A DNA stretch of 33,775 nt from a virus: positions 1-33,775 of IMG/VR virus record IMGVR_UViG_3300025892_000068. One strand, 5' to 3'. Both the position numbers and the translations under genes were made by a program. A model generated the notes under the pieces. The model did no database searches. It saw only the letters and a list, made by a program, of their open reading frames with translations, and was not told where the DNA came from. This document shows positions 8,682-19,700 of this stretch, in pieces (the first letter of the stretch is position 1; every line of letters starts with the position of its first letter).

Positions 8682-9457
8682 TGGCATTATTTACAGATAC
8701 AAGAGAATTAGATAGACAAGAAAGCGTTGCTAACTTAAGTCCTTCTGGCAATGAAGTGGCTTTAAATATGCTTGGATATGACAAATACGGTCAATTAAAC
8801 ACTTGGGGTAAAGTTAATCCTATGATTGGTGGTGGAGTTACAAATAAAATTGCTTCAAAAGTAGCTACAGGAGAAACAAAAGAAACCTTTGAAAAAAGTC
8901 AAGCAGCAGCTAATAAGCATACTTTAGATAAAGTTAAACTTGCTGCAGATATAGTGACTTTAGGAACCGGAAGTGCTGTTACAAAAGGCGTAAGTAAGGG
9001 AATTGGAATGATTCAGGGTGGTGAAAATACAGATATCGGTAAAACGATAAAAGGTATTGCGGGGAAAAATGATGCTATGGATAGCTTAAATAGTGGGGCA
9101 GAAAAATCAACAGAAGTTGGACCAGGTGGTGTTGATTCTTTTGGAGATGCGGTTCTTACTGATAATCCTGCAGAAGATGGATTGAGTGCTGAAGGTATTG
9201 CTAAGTTTCAAGAATTTATGAAAGAAAATCCTGACGGAACAAGAGAAATGTTTGAAGAAACTATGAAAGAATCTGGAGGAATGGAAAACTTACTTAGTGG
9301 TGCGGGAGCAGAAAAAGCAATAGGAATGACTGATGCGTTGCCTGTAATAGGTTCTACTATTAGCGCTATAAGTTCTGGAGTAGCATATGACGAAGAATTA
9401 AAAAATAATCGTGTATTAGATGGTAAAAAAACAATGAACACATTTAATTATTTATAA
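8681..9457 (+). CDS. Gly-rich internal/cargo virion protein
   Basis: The product is 258 residues. There is no enzymatic motif. The N-terminus (MALFTDTRELDRQESVANL) is polar. Residues about 90-114 (DIVTLGTGSAVTKGVSKGIG) have Gly and small residues at regular spacing, as in glycine-zipper membrane or pore helices. A second such stretch near residues 210-235 (GAGAEKAIGMTDALPVIGST) is weaker. The middle is acidic (DNPAEDGLSAEG, ENPDGTREMFEETMKE). It lies between the muzzle and the glucosaminidase, the usual place for ejected proteins in short-tailed phages. A role in crossing the envelope is a reasonable guess; the family is not one I can name. Confidence 0.55.
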   Translation: MALFTDTRELDRQESVANLSPSGNEVALNMLGYDKYGQLNTWGKVNPMIGGGVTNKIASKVATGETKETFEKSQAAANKHTLDKVKLAADIVTLGTGSAVTKGVSKGIGMIQGGENTDIGKTIKGIAGKNDAMDSLNSGAEKSTEVGPGGVDSFGDAVLTDNPAEDGLSAEGIAKFQEFMKENPDGTREMFEETMKESGGMENLLSGAGAEKAIGMTDALPVIGSTISAISSGVAYDEELKNNRVLDGKKTMNTFNYL

Positions 9458-9458
9458 T

Positions 9459-12107
9459 ATGGCTGCTACAAAAAAAGAATCTTTTTACAAAAAATACTAT
9501 CCAATGGTCGTTAAGGCTACCGAAGGAACTGGATTGTTTCCTGAAATGGTTATTGCTCAAATGGCTCTTGAGTCAAGTTGGGGAGAAAGCGGGTTAGCTA
9601 CAAAAGCTAATAATATGTTTGGTGTTAAATCTCATGGTGAAAAAGACGGAATTATATTACAAAATAAAAAAGAAGGTAAAGATATAAGTTGGAAAAAATA
9701 TGAAACTCCTTTAGATAGTATTAATGGGTATGTTAAGTTTTTGCAAGATAATCCAAGATACAAAAAAGGTGGTGTCCTTGATGCTAAAACTCCACAAGAA
9801 CAAGCTAATCTTTTACAAAAAGCTGGATATGCCGGAGATAGTACAACTTATGCAAATAAAATAATTAGTACTATGGAAAATAAAGAAAATGCAAATCACG
9901 TTAAATCTTTATCTACAGAAAAAGCTGAAGAAGTACATAAACTTAATAATGGAGATACTTGGTATGGAAAATTAGATGATAATTTTTTGCCAACTGGAGC
10001 AGGAAAATTAGTAAGTAAAGAGTTTGGAACTAAAACATATAATAAGGGTATTGTTATTCTTCCAAAAAATAAAAAAAAGTTAACTTCTACAGAAAAGTTT
10101 GCAGAAAGTTATCAAAATATTCAAGATGAATTTCCCGATGGAGAATATGGTAGAGGGGGAGATGTGTATGTACTTCCTGATGGAAGAATTTTTTCCTATG
10201 ATGGTAAAATGGGAACATATGATAGAGAATTAAAAAGACCTAAGTGGACACATAACTCATATACTGCAACTAAAGACTGGAAAGGTACTCCTGGCTATGA
10301 AGAAAGACAAGCAAAAAAAGATAAAATAGCTGCTGAAGATGCTGAAAGAACAGCACAAGAACAAGCAGATATAGATAAATACGGAAAAAAAGGTACGTTA
10401 ATTACTGAAGGAAAAAATAGAGGTGGAACTCGATTTTCAGATAACATGTATAGAAATATCTATGGCGATGATGTTTATGAAGGTAGATACACTTTATCTG
10501 ATGAAGAAAAAGCAGAGCAAAATAAAAAAGAAGAAGGTGTTAATATACAAGATTTAGCTGATGAAGAATCAAAAACAACTACAGGTGCTATTAAAGAAAA
10601 TGATTCTCGTGAAGATATTGAAAGAAGAATACAAGATAATAAAGACATATTAAATAATCTTGGTAACAGACCTAAGTTTGTACATGATTATGCTCCTGAC
10701 CAACAACAAAATACAAATTTAGCGGGAAATATTATTGATGCTGGAAGAGGTGTTATTGGAATGATTGGAGCTAACACCGAGGTTCCTGTATATCAAAGAG
10801 GTTCAATGTTTCAAACTTCAATGGATGAGTTAACTCAAAGAAGAAACATGGGTTTAACTGATACTGAAAAAGATTTTGCAAGAAATATGGCTGAGAGAGG
10901 TTATGGCTATGATGTTAAGAATATTGCAAAATTTGCGGGTGGTTCTGCAGGTGTTGCTCTTGGTGGTCTTGGTCGTGCTACTGGACAGTTATATGATCAG
11001 TATGGTCAAATAGCCGTAAGAGATGAAGGTGTGCGTAGGCAAAACAGAGCAGATTTTAATAGAGGTGCTTTAGCTGATGAACAAGTTAATCGTCAAATAT
11101 TTACAGATGATTTAAATCAGACAATGATGACTAAACAAGCTGGTGCTGCTTTGGTTCAAGATGCTACAAAAAATATAAGAGATAGAGCTCAATATGAAAA
11201 AGCTTATGGAAAGGGTAGTCAAATGTATGAGTACATGAAAACTCTTGATAAGGATAGAAAACAGTCTATGTTTGACCAAGAACAAGCTAATGCTGATAGA
11301 GTCGAAGAGTCTAAAAAAACTACTCAAAGAGCAATAGAAAATGATGAGGCGTTGCTTCAAAAATATGGCGCTATAACTCCCGGAACTGTATTAGGTGATG
11401 CTCCAACTGCAACAGAGGGATTTAAGACTGTAGAGGAACTTCAACAAATGAAAAAGGAAGGAGTCATTGAAGAAGATGTTTATCAAGAAAAACTACGACA
11501 ACAACCAGATGATACTGAAATGCCTGATGATTATGTTTATCCAAGTGCTGCATTTGATCCTAATTCTGAAAAAGTAGAAACAGTAAGAAATGTAAGTAAT
11601 GCTCCTCGTGCTAATGATTACAATGAGGGTCTTGTTGGCGTTGATGCTCAAAGACCTAAATCAGCTCTTGTTGATAAAGCTGAAACTGAAACTACAGAAA
11701 CTCCTGACTTAGCTACTCCTGGTATTGTTGCCGATGCTATTACTGAGGAAGTTGTTGCTGAGGAAGAACAAGCTAAGCCAGATGTAAAGGTAAATGACGA
11801 GTGGAATAAAAAATACGATGAGGCTACTGAAAAAGAAAGAGAGAAAATGCTGGATGAACTTCCTATAGAATTTGATGCTTCTTCATTTTCAGATGAAACA
11901 GACCCTGAAGATAATATAAAAGATTATGTTTCAGAATTAGAAAAAAATCCAGAAACTTTAAAAAAATATAAAGAAAATCCTATTGCTTTCTTAGAAGATG
12001 ATATTAGAGGTTGGGAAAGTGAGCCAGACAGTAAAAAGAAAACTGAAAGCCTTAAAAATCTTAAAAGAAATCTTAAATATCTAAAAGCAAAAAAGAAGGG
12101 ACAATAG
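9459..12107 (+). CDS. Virion cargo protein with N-terminal glucosaminidase domain
   Basis: The product is 882 residues. Residues about 10-145 form a FlgJ/LytG-type glucosaminidase domain: PEMVIAQMALESSWGESGL with candidate catalytic Glu38, NNMFGVK, a YETPLDSINGYVKFL segment, and a C-terminal GYAGDSTTYANKI helix. This would cut peptidoglycan when the phage injects. Residues about 230-260 contain a beta repeat (VYVLPDGRIFSYDGKMGTYD). Residues 489-512 (AKFAGGSAGVALGGLGRATG) look like a glycine zipper. The rest is long charged helix, likely coiled coil, ending in a Lys-rich tail. It starts one base after the upstream stop. It differs from the lysis enzyme at 31449, which has a different fold; this one is placed to act at entry. 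Confidence 0.78.
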   Translation: MAATKKESFYKKYYPMVVKATEGTGLFPEMVIAQMALESSWGESGLATKANNMFGVKSHGEKDGIILQNKKEGKDISWKKYETPLDSINGYVKFLQDNPRYKKGGVLDAKTPQEQANLLQKAGYAGDSTTYANKIISTMENKENANHVKSLSTEKAEEVHKLNNGDTWYGKLDDNFLPTGAGKLVSKEFGTKTYNKGIVILPKNKKKLTSTEKFAESYQNIQDEFPDGEYGRGGDVYVLPDGRIFSYDGKMGTYDRELKRPKWTHNSYTATKDWKGTPGYEERQAKKDKIAAEDAERTAQEQADIDKYGKKGTLITEGKNRGGTRFSDNMYRNIYGDDVYEGRYTLSDEEKAEQNKKEEGVNIQDLADEESKTTTGAIKENDSREDIERRIQDNKDILNNLGNRPKFVHDYAPDQQQNTNLAGNIIDAGRGVIGMIGANTEVPVYQRGSMFQTSMDELTQRRNMGLTDTEKDFARNMAERGYGYDVKNIAKFAGGSAGVALGGLGRATGQLYDQYGQIAVRDEGVRRQNRADFNRGALADEQVNRQIFTDDLNQTMMTKQAGAALVQDATKNIRDRAQYEKAYGKGSQMYEYMKTLDKDRKQSMFDQEQANADRVEESKKTTQRAIENDEALLQKYGAITPGTVLGDAPTATEGFKTVEELQQMKKEGVIEEDVYQEKLRQQPDDTEMPDDYVYPSAAFDPNSEKVETVRNVSNAPRANDYNEGLVGVDAQRPKSALVDKAETETTETPDLATPGIVADAITEEVVAEEEQAKPDVKVNDEWNKKYDEATEKEREKMLDELPIEFDASSFSDETDPEDNIKDYVSELEKNPETLKKYKENPIAFLEDDIRGWESEPDSKKKTESLKNLKRNLKYLKAKKKGQ

Positions 12108-12134
12108 TTAATTAATTTTTAATACATTTACAAC

Positions 12135-13709
12135 ATGGCAGATTGGGGTTTATATAGTGCTTTAAGAGGCACTGACGATTGGGCAACTAAACGACAAGAT
12201 AAAAGAATGAACTTGTTGGCGGCTGAAAAAATGGAATTAAGGCAACAAAAAAAAGTTGCTGAATCTAATAAAGCAGAAGCTGACATTGCAAAATACATGG
12301 AAGAACTACAGAACTTAAAGGTTCTTCCTGAAGATCAAGAAAGAGTTGCTCAAGCAGAAAAACAAGCTCGCCAAAGTATAGTTAAAGGAATTGCAAATGC
12401 TAATGGAGATTTAAGAAAGTATATGAGTACGGGAGGTATTACTGCTCTTAATGAATATAAAACTAATGTAATGCAGTCTGAAGAAGTTAAGCAAGCGGGT
12501 GTTAATTCAGTTAATCTTGCTAATTATATTAAAATGGAACAAAAAGGAAATCAACGTCATAAATTAATTGATGTTGAAGTTCCTATGATTGGAGAAGATG
12601 GGAATCCTGTTCTTGATGCTCAAGGCAATCCACAATTCCAAGTTGAGAAAATGACCATGCAAGACCAATATAATAAATATAAAGCTGGAGAAATTACTAA
12701 GCTTAATTATAATGGTTCTGAAACAAAAGTTAAACTTGGTCTTAAAGACTTTGCTAATCAATATAAAAATCCTTCTAATATTTATCAAAAAGATAATTTT
12801 GTTACTGAATCTAATGTTTATGAAAAAATGCTCGATCAAACTGCTTCAGAAGAATACGCAAGAGAACAAGCTAAACGTTACGGCAGTATGGTAAAAGCTG
12901 GCGGAGATCCTTGGAGATGGAAGGCTGGAGATGAAAGTGAATTAGCTTTAAAGATGGCTAAACTTCAACAAAGTCAAGCTAAAGCAAATGCTAAAGCTGC
13001 TGCTGGTGGAGAAAGAAGTTTAACTTCTACTGCTATTTCAAATGTAGTTGGAGAAATTCAAAAACTTGAAGCAGGGCAATCTATGCAAGTTCCTGTAGAA
13101 CTTATCAATGCTGCTGAAAAACAAACTGGGTGGGAGAAAAATAAAGAAGGAAATTATAGACCAAGAAATGGAACAATGGTTTATGACCAATTAAAGCCAG
13201 GCGATGATAAATTTAGTTATGATTTAAGTAAAGCATCTGAAATAACTCCTATGGATGTTGTTGCGTTAGATGGGCCTAAAGATGATAAAGGACAAAGTAG
13301 AACAAGTAGATACATAAGATATAAAGTAACATATGATGATCCTAGTGCTTGGTATAATCCTGGTCTTGGTGGAGATTATTCAGACTTACCGTTTGATGAT
13401 GTACTTTGGAGAACTTCAATAAAAGATAAAGGTATTGAAAAAAATTGGGAAGATGATGGTAGCGGTAATTACACTGGGTATGTTTTAATGGGTATTGATG
13501 ACAAAATAAATAGCCCAACAGTTAAAATGGCAATGAATAAGTTTACAGGTATTAATCAAAACGCTCAATATGCTCATGGATATGCTACTAATGAAACTAT
13601 GCAACAGTTAAGTCCAGAAACTATTCAGTATTATATGGATGCAAATCCTGGTATGTCTGCTGAAGATGTAATAGAAGCTTTTATGATTGAAAAAACAAAC
13701 TATGAGTAA
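12135..13709 (+). CDS. Probable cargo protein, helical N-terminus
   Basis: The product is 524 residues. Residues about 15-100 are strongly helical and charged (RQDKRMNLLAAEKMELRQQK, EERVAQAEKQ-type repeats), probably coiled coil. Residues about 150-180 include a DGNPVLDAQGNPQFQ turn-rich segment. The C-terminal half alternates strands and loops (YIRYKVTYDDPSAWYNPG) and ends in a short acidic helix (GMSAEDVIEAFMIEKTNYE). No catalytic motif was found. A 27-base AT-rich gap precedes it, and its last eight bases overlap the start of the giant polymerase gene (ATGAGTAA), so the two are probably co-translated and may be packaged together. Assigning it to cargo rests on position only. Confidence 0.6.
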   Translation: MADWGLYSALRGTDDWATKRQDKRMNLLAAEKMELRQQKKVAESNKAEADIAKYMEELQNLKVLPEDQERVAQAEKQARQSIVKGIANANGDLRKYMSTGGITALNEYKTNVMQSEEVKQAGVNSVNLANYIKMEQKGNQRHKLIDVEVPMIGEDGNPVLDAQGNPQFQVEKMTMQDQYNKYKAGEITKLNYNGSETKVKLGLKDFANQYKNPSNIYQKDNFVTESNVYEKMLDQTASEEYAREQAKRYGSMVKAGGDPWRWKAGDESELALKMAKLQQSQAKANAKAAAGGERSLTSTAISNVVGEIQKLEAGQSMQVPVELINAAEKQTGWEKNKEGNYRPRNGTMVYDQLKPGDDKFSYDLSKASEITPMDVVALDGPKDDKGQSRTSRYIRYKVTYDDPSAWYNPGLGGDYSDLPFDDVLWRTSIKDKGIEKNWEDDGSGNYTGYVLMGIDDKINSPTVKMAMNKFTGINQNAQYAHGYATNETMQQLSPETIQYYMDANPGMSAEDVIEAFMIEKTNYE

Positions 13710-16700
13710 AGAATTAAATAGCGGAGAAGGGGAAAGAATGATAGACAAAATGTCTGAAATAGATTTATCTGATTGGGTAAAATCTGGAAAACCTCTTTCT
13801 GAATATAAAGCTGATATTGCTGATAGAGAAAAATCTAACCCTGGTGGATTGACCGATGAGGGGATGGAATATTTAAGAGAAAATCAAGATGGAGGAAGAT
13901 TAGAAGATGGTCGTTTTATTACTCAAGATGGTAAAGGTGCTTTTGATACAGAAGAAGAGGCACAAGCTTATGACGCTGAAGTAAGACAAGAAAATGTAGA
14001 AAAAATACGTGCGACTGCAGAAGCAGGGGGCAGAGACCTTGGTCAGGATATACAACAATTAAGAGAGGTTGCTAGTCAATTAAATCCAGCTGAAGCTACT
14101 GGATTTGAAGATACTTATATACCAAATTTAGCTGAAAATAATCAATCATGGTTAAGTGATTTTGGTGAAAGTCTTTATGAGGGATTAATTCTTGATACTT
14201 TAAAAGGAGTTACTAATTTAATACCTACTGTTACACAGGCTTTTTCTGAAAATGTATCACATAGTGTTGAGAAAGGACATGATTGGAAAGATGACTGGAC
14301 TACTGGCTGGATAGAAAATACTACAGCTTGGTTTGATGGAATTTCTCCAACATATAGTGATGCTTATTATAAAGGAGATGGTTATCGTAAATTAGCTACA
14401 GGTCTTGGTCAAGGATTTGGGTTTGTTGGTGGTATTATGTTAGGTGGTTCAGCTATAGCTCAAGGCCTTGGTAAGGGTTTAGGAATGGTTAATAAAGTTG
14501 CCAAACTTAATAAATACGGAGAAATTGTTGGTCAAGTAGGAAAACCTACAAAATGGGCTAATAGGATTGGCTCTTTTACTGCGGGTACTACTATGATGTA
14601 CCCAATGGTTTATGAAGAAGCTATTCAAAAAGGAGTTAATCCTGTTCATGCTGCTCGTTTAGCACTTGGAATTGCTGGTGTTGTTTCAACTACTGAAGGA
14701 ATGGCTTTAGAGTGGATAGGAAAATCAATGAGTAAACCTCTTATTAAAAAAGCTACTAAAGAAGTTTTAAATAAAGAGTTAGTTAAATTAGGAAAAACTA
14801 CTTCTTTAAAAGAAGTATATGCGTTAGAAAAAAACTTTACAAAAGGATTTGTTGAAAAATTAAAAGCAATGGGTCCGAAAGTTTTTCAAGGTAGCGCTAT
14901 TGAGTTTGGTCAAGAATTTTCTCAAACATATATTGAGGAGGGAATGAAACAAATGTATGATGGAACTATAGGTAAAGGTAAAAAAGAAGGAGAGGGTAAT
15001 TTTGGAGCTGACATAGGAACTTTTGAAACTTTTAAAGAAGCCGCTTGGGGAGGTTTAATAGGTGCTATAGTGGGTGGAACACTTCCTGCTGCTGGAAATA
15101 TTAGAGGTAAGGTTGAGCAAGAATCTTTATTTGGTTATGTTAATCAAAATGTTCGTAGAAAAAAACCTAATAATAATTTTCAACTTGAAAAATCAATAAG
15201 AGAATTAGAGGCATCAGGAAGATTAACTCCAGATCAAGCTAATAAAGCTTCTGATGAAATTAAAAATATGGTTCGTTTCTCTACTGAAACAAAAGGACTT
15301 AACATAAACAGTGGTATTGCTAACTACCAATTATTTCAATTATCTGAAAATAATAAAATTATAAAAGACAAATTTGATAAAACATTTAGAGAATCTGAAA
15401 CACTTCCCGCTGCTGTTGCTGCTACGTATGTAATGAATAAGAAAATGGGTAATGAAATAGCTACTGCTATTAATGAGGACATGAGTACTATAATTGAAGA
15501 TAAACAAGCATGGACTAAAAATAAAGTTAAGTTTGAAAAAAGAATAGGGCTTTATAATAAGCTTGCTTTAAAGGTGATACGTAATGAAATAACTGAAGAA
15601 GATTTTACTAAAGAGTTAGAGGGTATTAAAACAGGTAAGACTGCGAAACCTTCAAAACAAGCAGCCAAGAAGAACGGAGCAAAAGTTACAGAATATAAAA
15701 CTAAGAATGGGGATGTAGTTACAGAGTCAGCTATGGAAAATGCTGAATCTATTATTACGGGATATAAAGCGGCTGGTGAAATAAGTTCTGAAGCAGAAAT
15801 TGAGTTTCAGTCTAAAATAAAAGAAGAATATGGTATTGATGAAAAAGGATTAAAATTCTTATTTCAAAATGAAGGTGCTACTGTTAAGGAAATGAAAGCT
15901 AACTTGGAAGAGTTAGAGGTTATGGCTCAAAAAACTTCTGGTAAAACTGAAGTTATTAATAAGGAATTAAAGGCTAAGGTAGCTGATATAGAGCAAAGAA
16001 GAAAAGCTGATTTAGATTCAATAGAATTTAAAGAAACTTTTCTTGGAGATACTTATGTTGCAGATGGATATGAAAGTGACGGAACGCTTGAGGGTGCTAA
16101 AAAAGCTATTAATGATAAATACGATGCTGAATTATCTGAACTTGAAAAAAGTGATAAGTCTAAAGACGATACAAAACCATCATTTGGAGTAGACTTTAAA
16201 AATGTTGAAAGAGAATCAGAAACAAATGATACAGAATTTAAGAAAAGGTTTGATGCTGAACAAGATAAAAAGACACAGAAATATATAACACAAGTTAAGG
16301 AACAAGAGAATTTAACTGATAAAGACCTTAATGCTATAATGGATGAAGCAGATGCCGAAGGTGTTATGAGTCCTGATTTAATGATGGCTATTTCTGAACG
16401 TAGAGATTCTTTAAACAAAACTGATGACTCTGTTCTTACTGATAAAACTGACAAAACTGATAAAGTTGATAAAGTTGATAAAGGTCCAAAAGATATAAAT
16501 AAAATTACTCGTAAAGAAAGAGAAGTAAGATTAAGGGAAAAATATCCAGATGGATATAAAGTTGGTAATAGTTTCTTTGTTGGAAGAAATGAAGATGGTA
16601 GTTTAGATGCTTATAGTTTAGCTACTGGTAAAAAGCTTGAGGGTAAATTAGCTGAAAGAGCAAAAAATCAACATGCTCTTATACCGGGAATGATTAAAGC

Positions 16701-19700
16701 TAAGATGGGAGAGTTCTTAGATTCAGATAAGGCTATTCCTTTGTTTGAGTTAATGGATAAATGGTATGATGTACAAATAAAAGAAAATGCTAATCAGGAA
16801 ACAGTACAAGACCAAATAGCAGATAAATTATTTGGCGTAAAGTTTAAAAGCAACAAAGAATTAGAAGCAGATTATCTTGATTTACCTAAGTCTTGGATTT
16901 CTAAAGATGGTGTTTCGATTGATACGTTTGTTACAGACACATTAATGGCAGAAATTTTAGAGCTTGAAAATGCAGACACACAAGAACTTATTGAAGAAGT
17001 AAAAGATTTTATATCTGAATACAAACATAGTAGAGAATACTTAAAAGAAAGAAGGTCTGAATTTGATAATGATAGAGCAGATATAGCAGATCAGTTTGAA
17101 GAGTTAAGCGGTATTAGGTTATCAAATGAAGTAACTAAAGATAATGACACTGTAGCTAATGCTATAATGGATGAATTAGTTTCTAAACATTTTTATAAAC
17201 AACCAGTAGGAGAGGTTGACCAAAGTGGTTATCAAGATTATGAACTTGTTCCTATAGTTGAAGGATTCGATGTTGAATCTGAACAAAATGAAGATTATTA
17301 TGAACAACAAGAAAAAGATAGTACTGAAACCGGGGAGCAAGGAGGAACTACAGTTCCATCAGAAGTTAGTGAGGAAACAGATACAGATGTTGAAGAACAA
17401 ACAGAAGAAGTAGATGAAAACAGGGTTTATCCTGGGGATGTTATTGAATATGACGGTTCTTTCTATAAAGTAGAAGCTCCTGAAAATATTGATAAGCTTT
17501 CTGGTGAACAGATTTTAGCATTAGAAGAAGATGGATATACGGGTGGTTCTATGGCTGTTGAAGCTTATTTAAACATGGATAAGTTTGACTTAATGCCTTG
17601 GAATGTAAGTAAAAATAAAGTTGATGATTCAGATTTACATCCAACAGGTCCTTTATTCGGAGCTCCTTTAGAAGTTTTACAAAACGAAGGATTTAAGAAA
17701 GTAAAAAAAGGTGAATTTAGCAAAGCGTTTGATTCAATTCAAGATGCTGAAATAGTTGAAGAAACTCAAGAACAAATTGATGATGCAGTAAATGATGCGT
17801 TAAATTTTCTGGATGAAACTAATGACGATGTTAAAGACCAAAGGCTTGCTCCTAATAGTCCAATAGTTAAAGATACTATTAGGCAAAATCCTAAATTACA
17901 GGCTAAGATAGTTAAACACTTTCAAAAAATATTCCCTAACATACCTGTAAGTCAAGTTGAAAAAATAGCTTCTGAGTATGGTGGAGAAGTATTAGGTAGA
18001 GTTGTAGAGCAAGGTATTCAAATAGATAGTTCTCGTGCTTTCCAAAATACTATTATACATGAGTACGCTCACGTTTATATTAAGATTCTTGGAAAGAATA
18101 ATCCTATTATTAAAAAAGGATTAGAGTTAATGGAGGGTTCTCAGTACTTTAAAGACGCTCAAAAGAAATATCCAGACCTAAGTAAGGCTGACCAATTAGA
18201 AGAAGCTTTAGCTGAAGCTATAGCTGATAATTCTTATGATAAACTAAAGGTTAAGCTTGACGGTAATTTAGCTGATAAGTTTGTTGCTGTAATGAAAAAG
18301 TTTTGGGCTGCTGTTAAAAGAAACTTTACTAAATCAAAAGGAAAAGATATTGTTAGTATAATAGCTGATGGTATGACTTTCGGTAATCAACCATTTACTT
18401 ATGATTCTAAAATACTTAAAGGGTTAAATAAAGACCAACGTGCTTCTAAAAAAGCGGTTGCAACTACATCTATGCTTCAGGCTATTGTGTCAAGACTTAG
18501 GGTAGGAAAAATACAAGATTCAACTAAGCTATTTGATCCAACTAATTCTGTACAGCTATCTCAAGTTGTGTATGATGTATTAAAAAACAGATATATTGCA
18601 GAAAATAAAATTGATTGGAAAGATTCTGATACAAAAATATTTGAAAATGTTAGTGTTAATCTTATTGAAGAAAAAACTATTGCTGATAGAAAAATAAATA
18701 GAACAGCAATGATGGAAATGATGCAGGAAAAAATGCCTGAATTATATACCGTAACACAAAGAACTATTGAATCGTTTAGTAAGAATCCATTACCTACAAT
18801 CGATGAAGTTAATTCTGATAGTGCTGTAAAAGCTAATAAAAAAATATCAGAATCTCTTAGGTCTATTGTAACTTCTATTGTTGATTATGAAGGTAGGTCT
18901 ATTGAAGCAGATAACATTTATAGATATGTTGCTGATGTTGCTCAAAATACTTATGGTAAAAAACAATTTAGAAAAAAGATTAAAGATAATGCAGATGCTG
19001 GTGTAAGCATAGAAGCTATTAGGTTCTATGAAATGATGCAAGAAATGCCTAAAGGTATTAAAGATTCTATTGAAAGTGAATTATCTTCATTGATACAAAC
19101 TAAGTATAAGGGTATAACTATAACTCGAAATAAAGATACTGGTAAGTTAGAGTTAAGAATAAAACTTGTAAATAAAGATGAGTCTTTAGCTTCTCAACTT
19201 AATGAAGCTTATCAAAGAGTAGAATCTCTTTCAAATGATTTTGGATTACGTGAGATTATTGAAACTCCAAGTTATTTTCCTAAATTAAAAGATAGAAATT
19301 CTGATATATTTAAACAAGCTAAAAAAACTATAGAAGATATTTTTGATATGTCTATATCAAATGAAGATTTTAATACTTTCGTTGACTTAATTACAGAAAA
19401 GAATCCAATAGGTTTGGGTGGCTTTATCACTAATGTGTGGGATGTTTTTAATGGTTCTATTCAGAAAGAAAGTAAAACAGCAAAGAAAGGAAAAGCTGTA
19501 ACTGGTAAACATATAAACACTTATCTTTCTAAATTGTTTAACGCTGCTTCTGATAAGACTGCTTTGACAAATACATTCCCCAATATGAGTGGGAATAGTG
19601 TATCGTCTACAAACTTTGGTTATTTTATTTCTGAGCAAATATCAATGATATTTAATAAGCCTGGTCATTTAGAATTAATGAAAAAGAATCCTCTCTACAA

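Noticed and set aside
12108-12134. TACATTTA as a promoter -7 box before the 524-residue gene
   Set aside because: One mismatch to TAnnTTTG at the final G and no TTTG at -33; too weak to list.
13687-13701. TTG start for the giant protein
   Set aside because: ATG 13702 lies five codons later in the typical ATGAGTAA stop-start overlap; TTG would be the only non-ATG start in the window.
16053-16454. 133-residue open frame on the minus strand
   Set aside because: Ser/Leu-rich shadow of the acidic, Lys-rich part of the giant gene; no start context, no neighbour on that strand, and the + frame is clearly coding.
19575-19596. ATTCCC...GGGAAT inverted repeat
   Set aside because: Six pairs inside the giant gene, no T-run, mismatched on both sides; likely chance.
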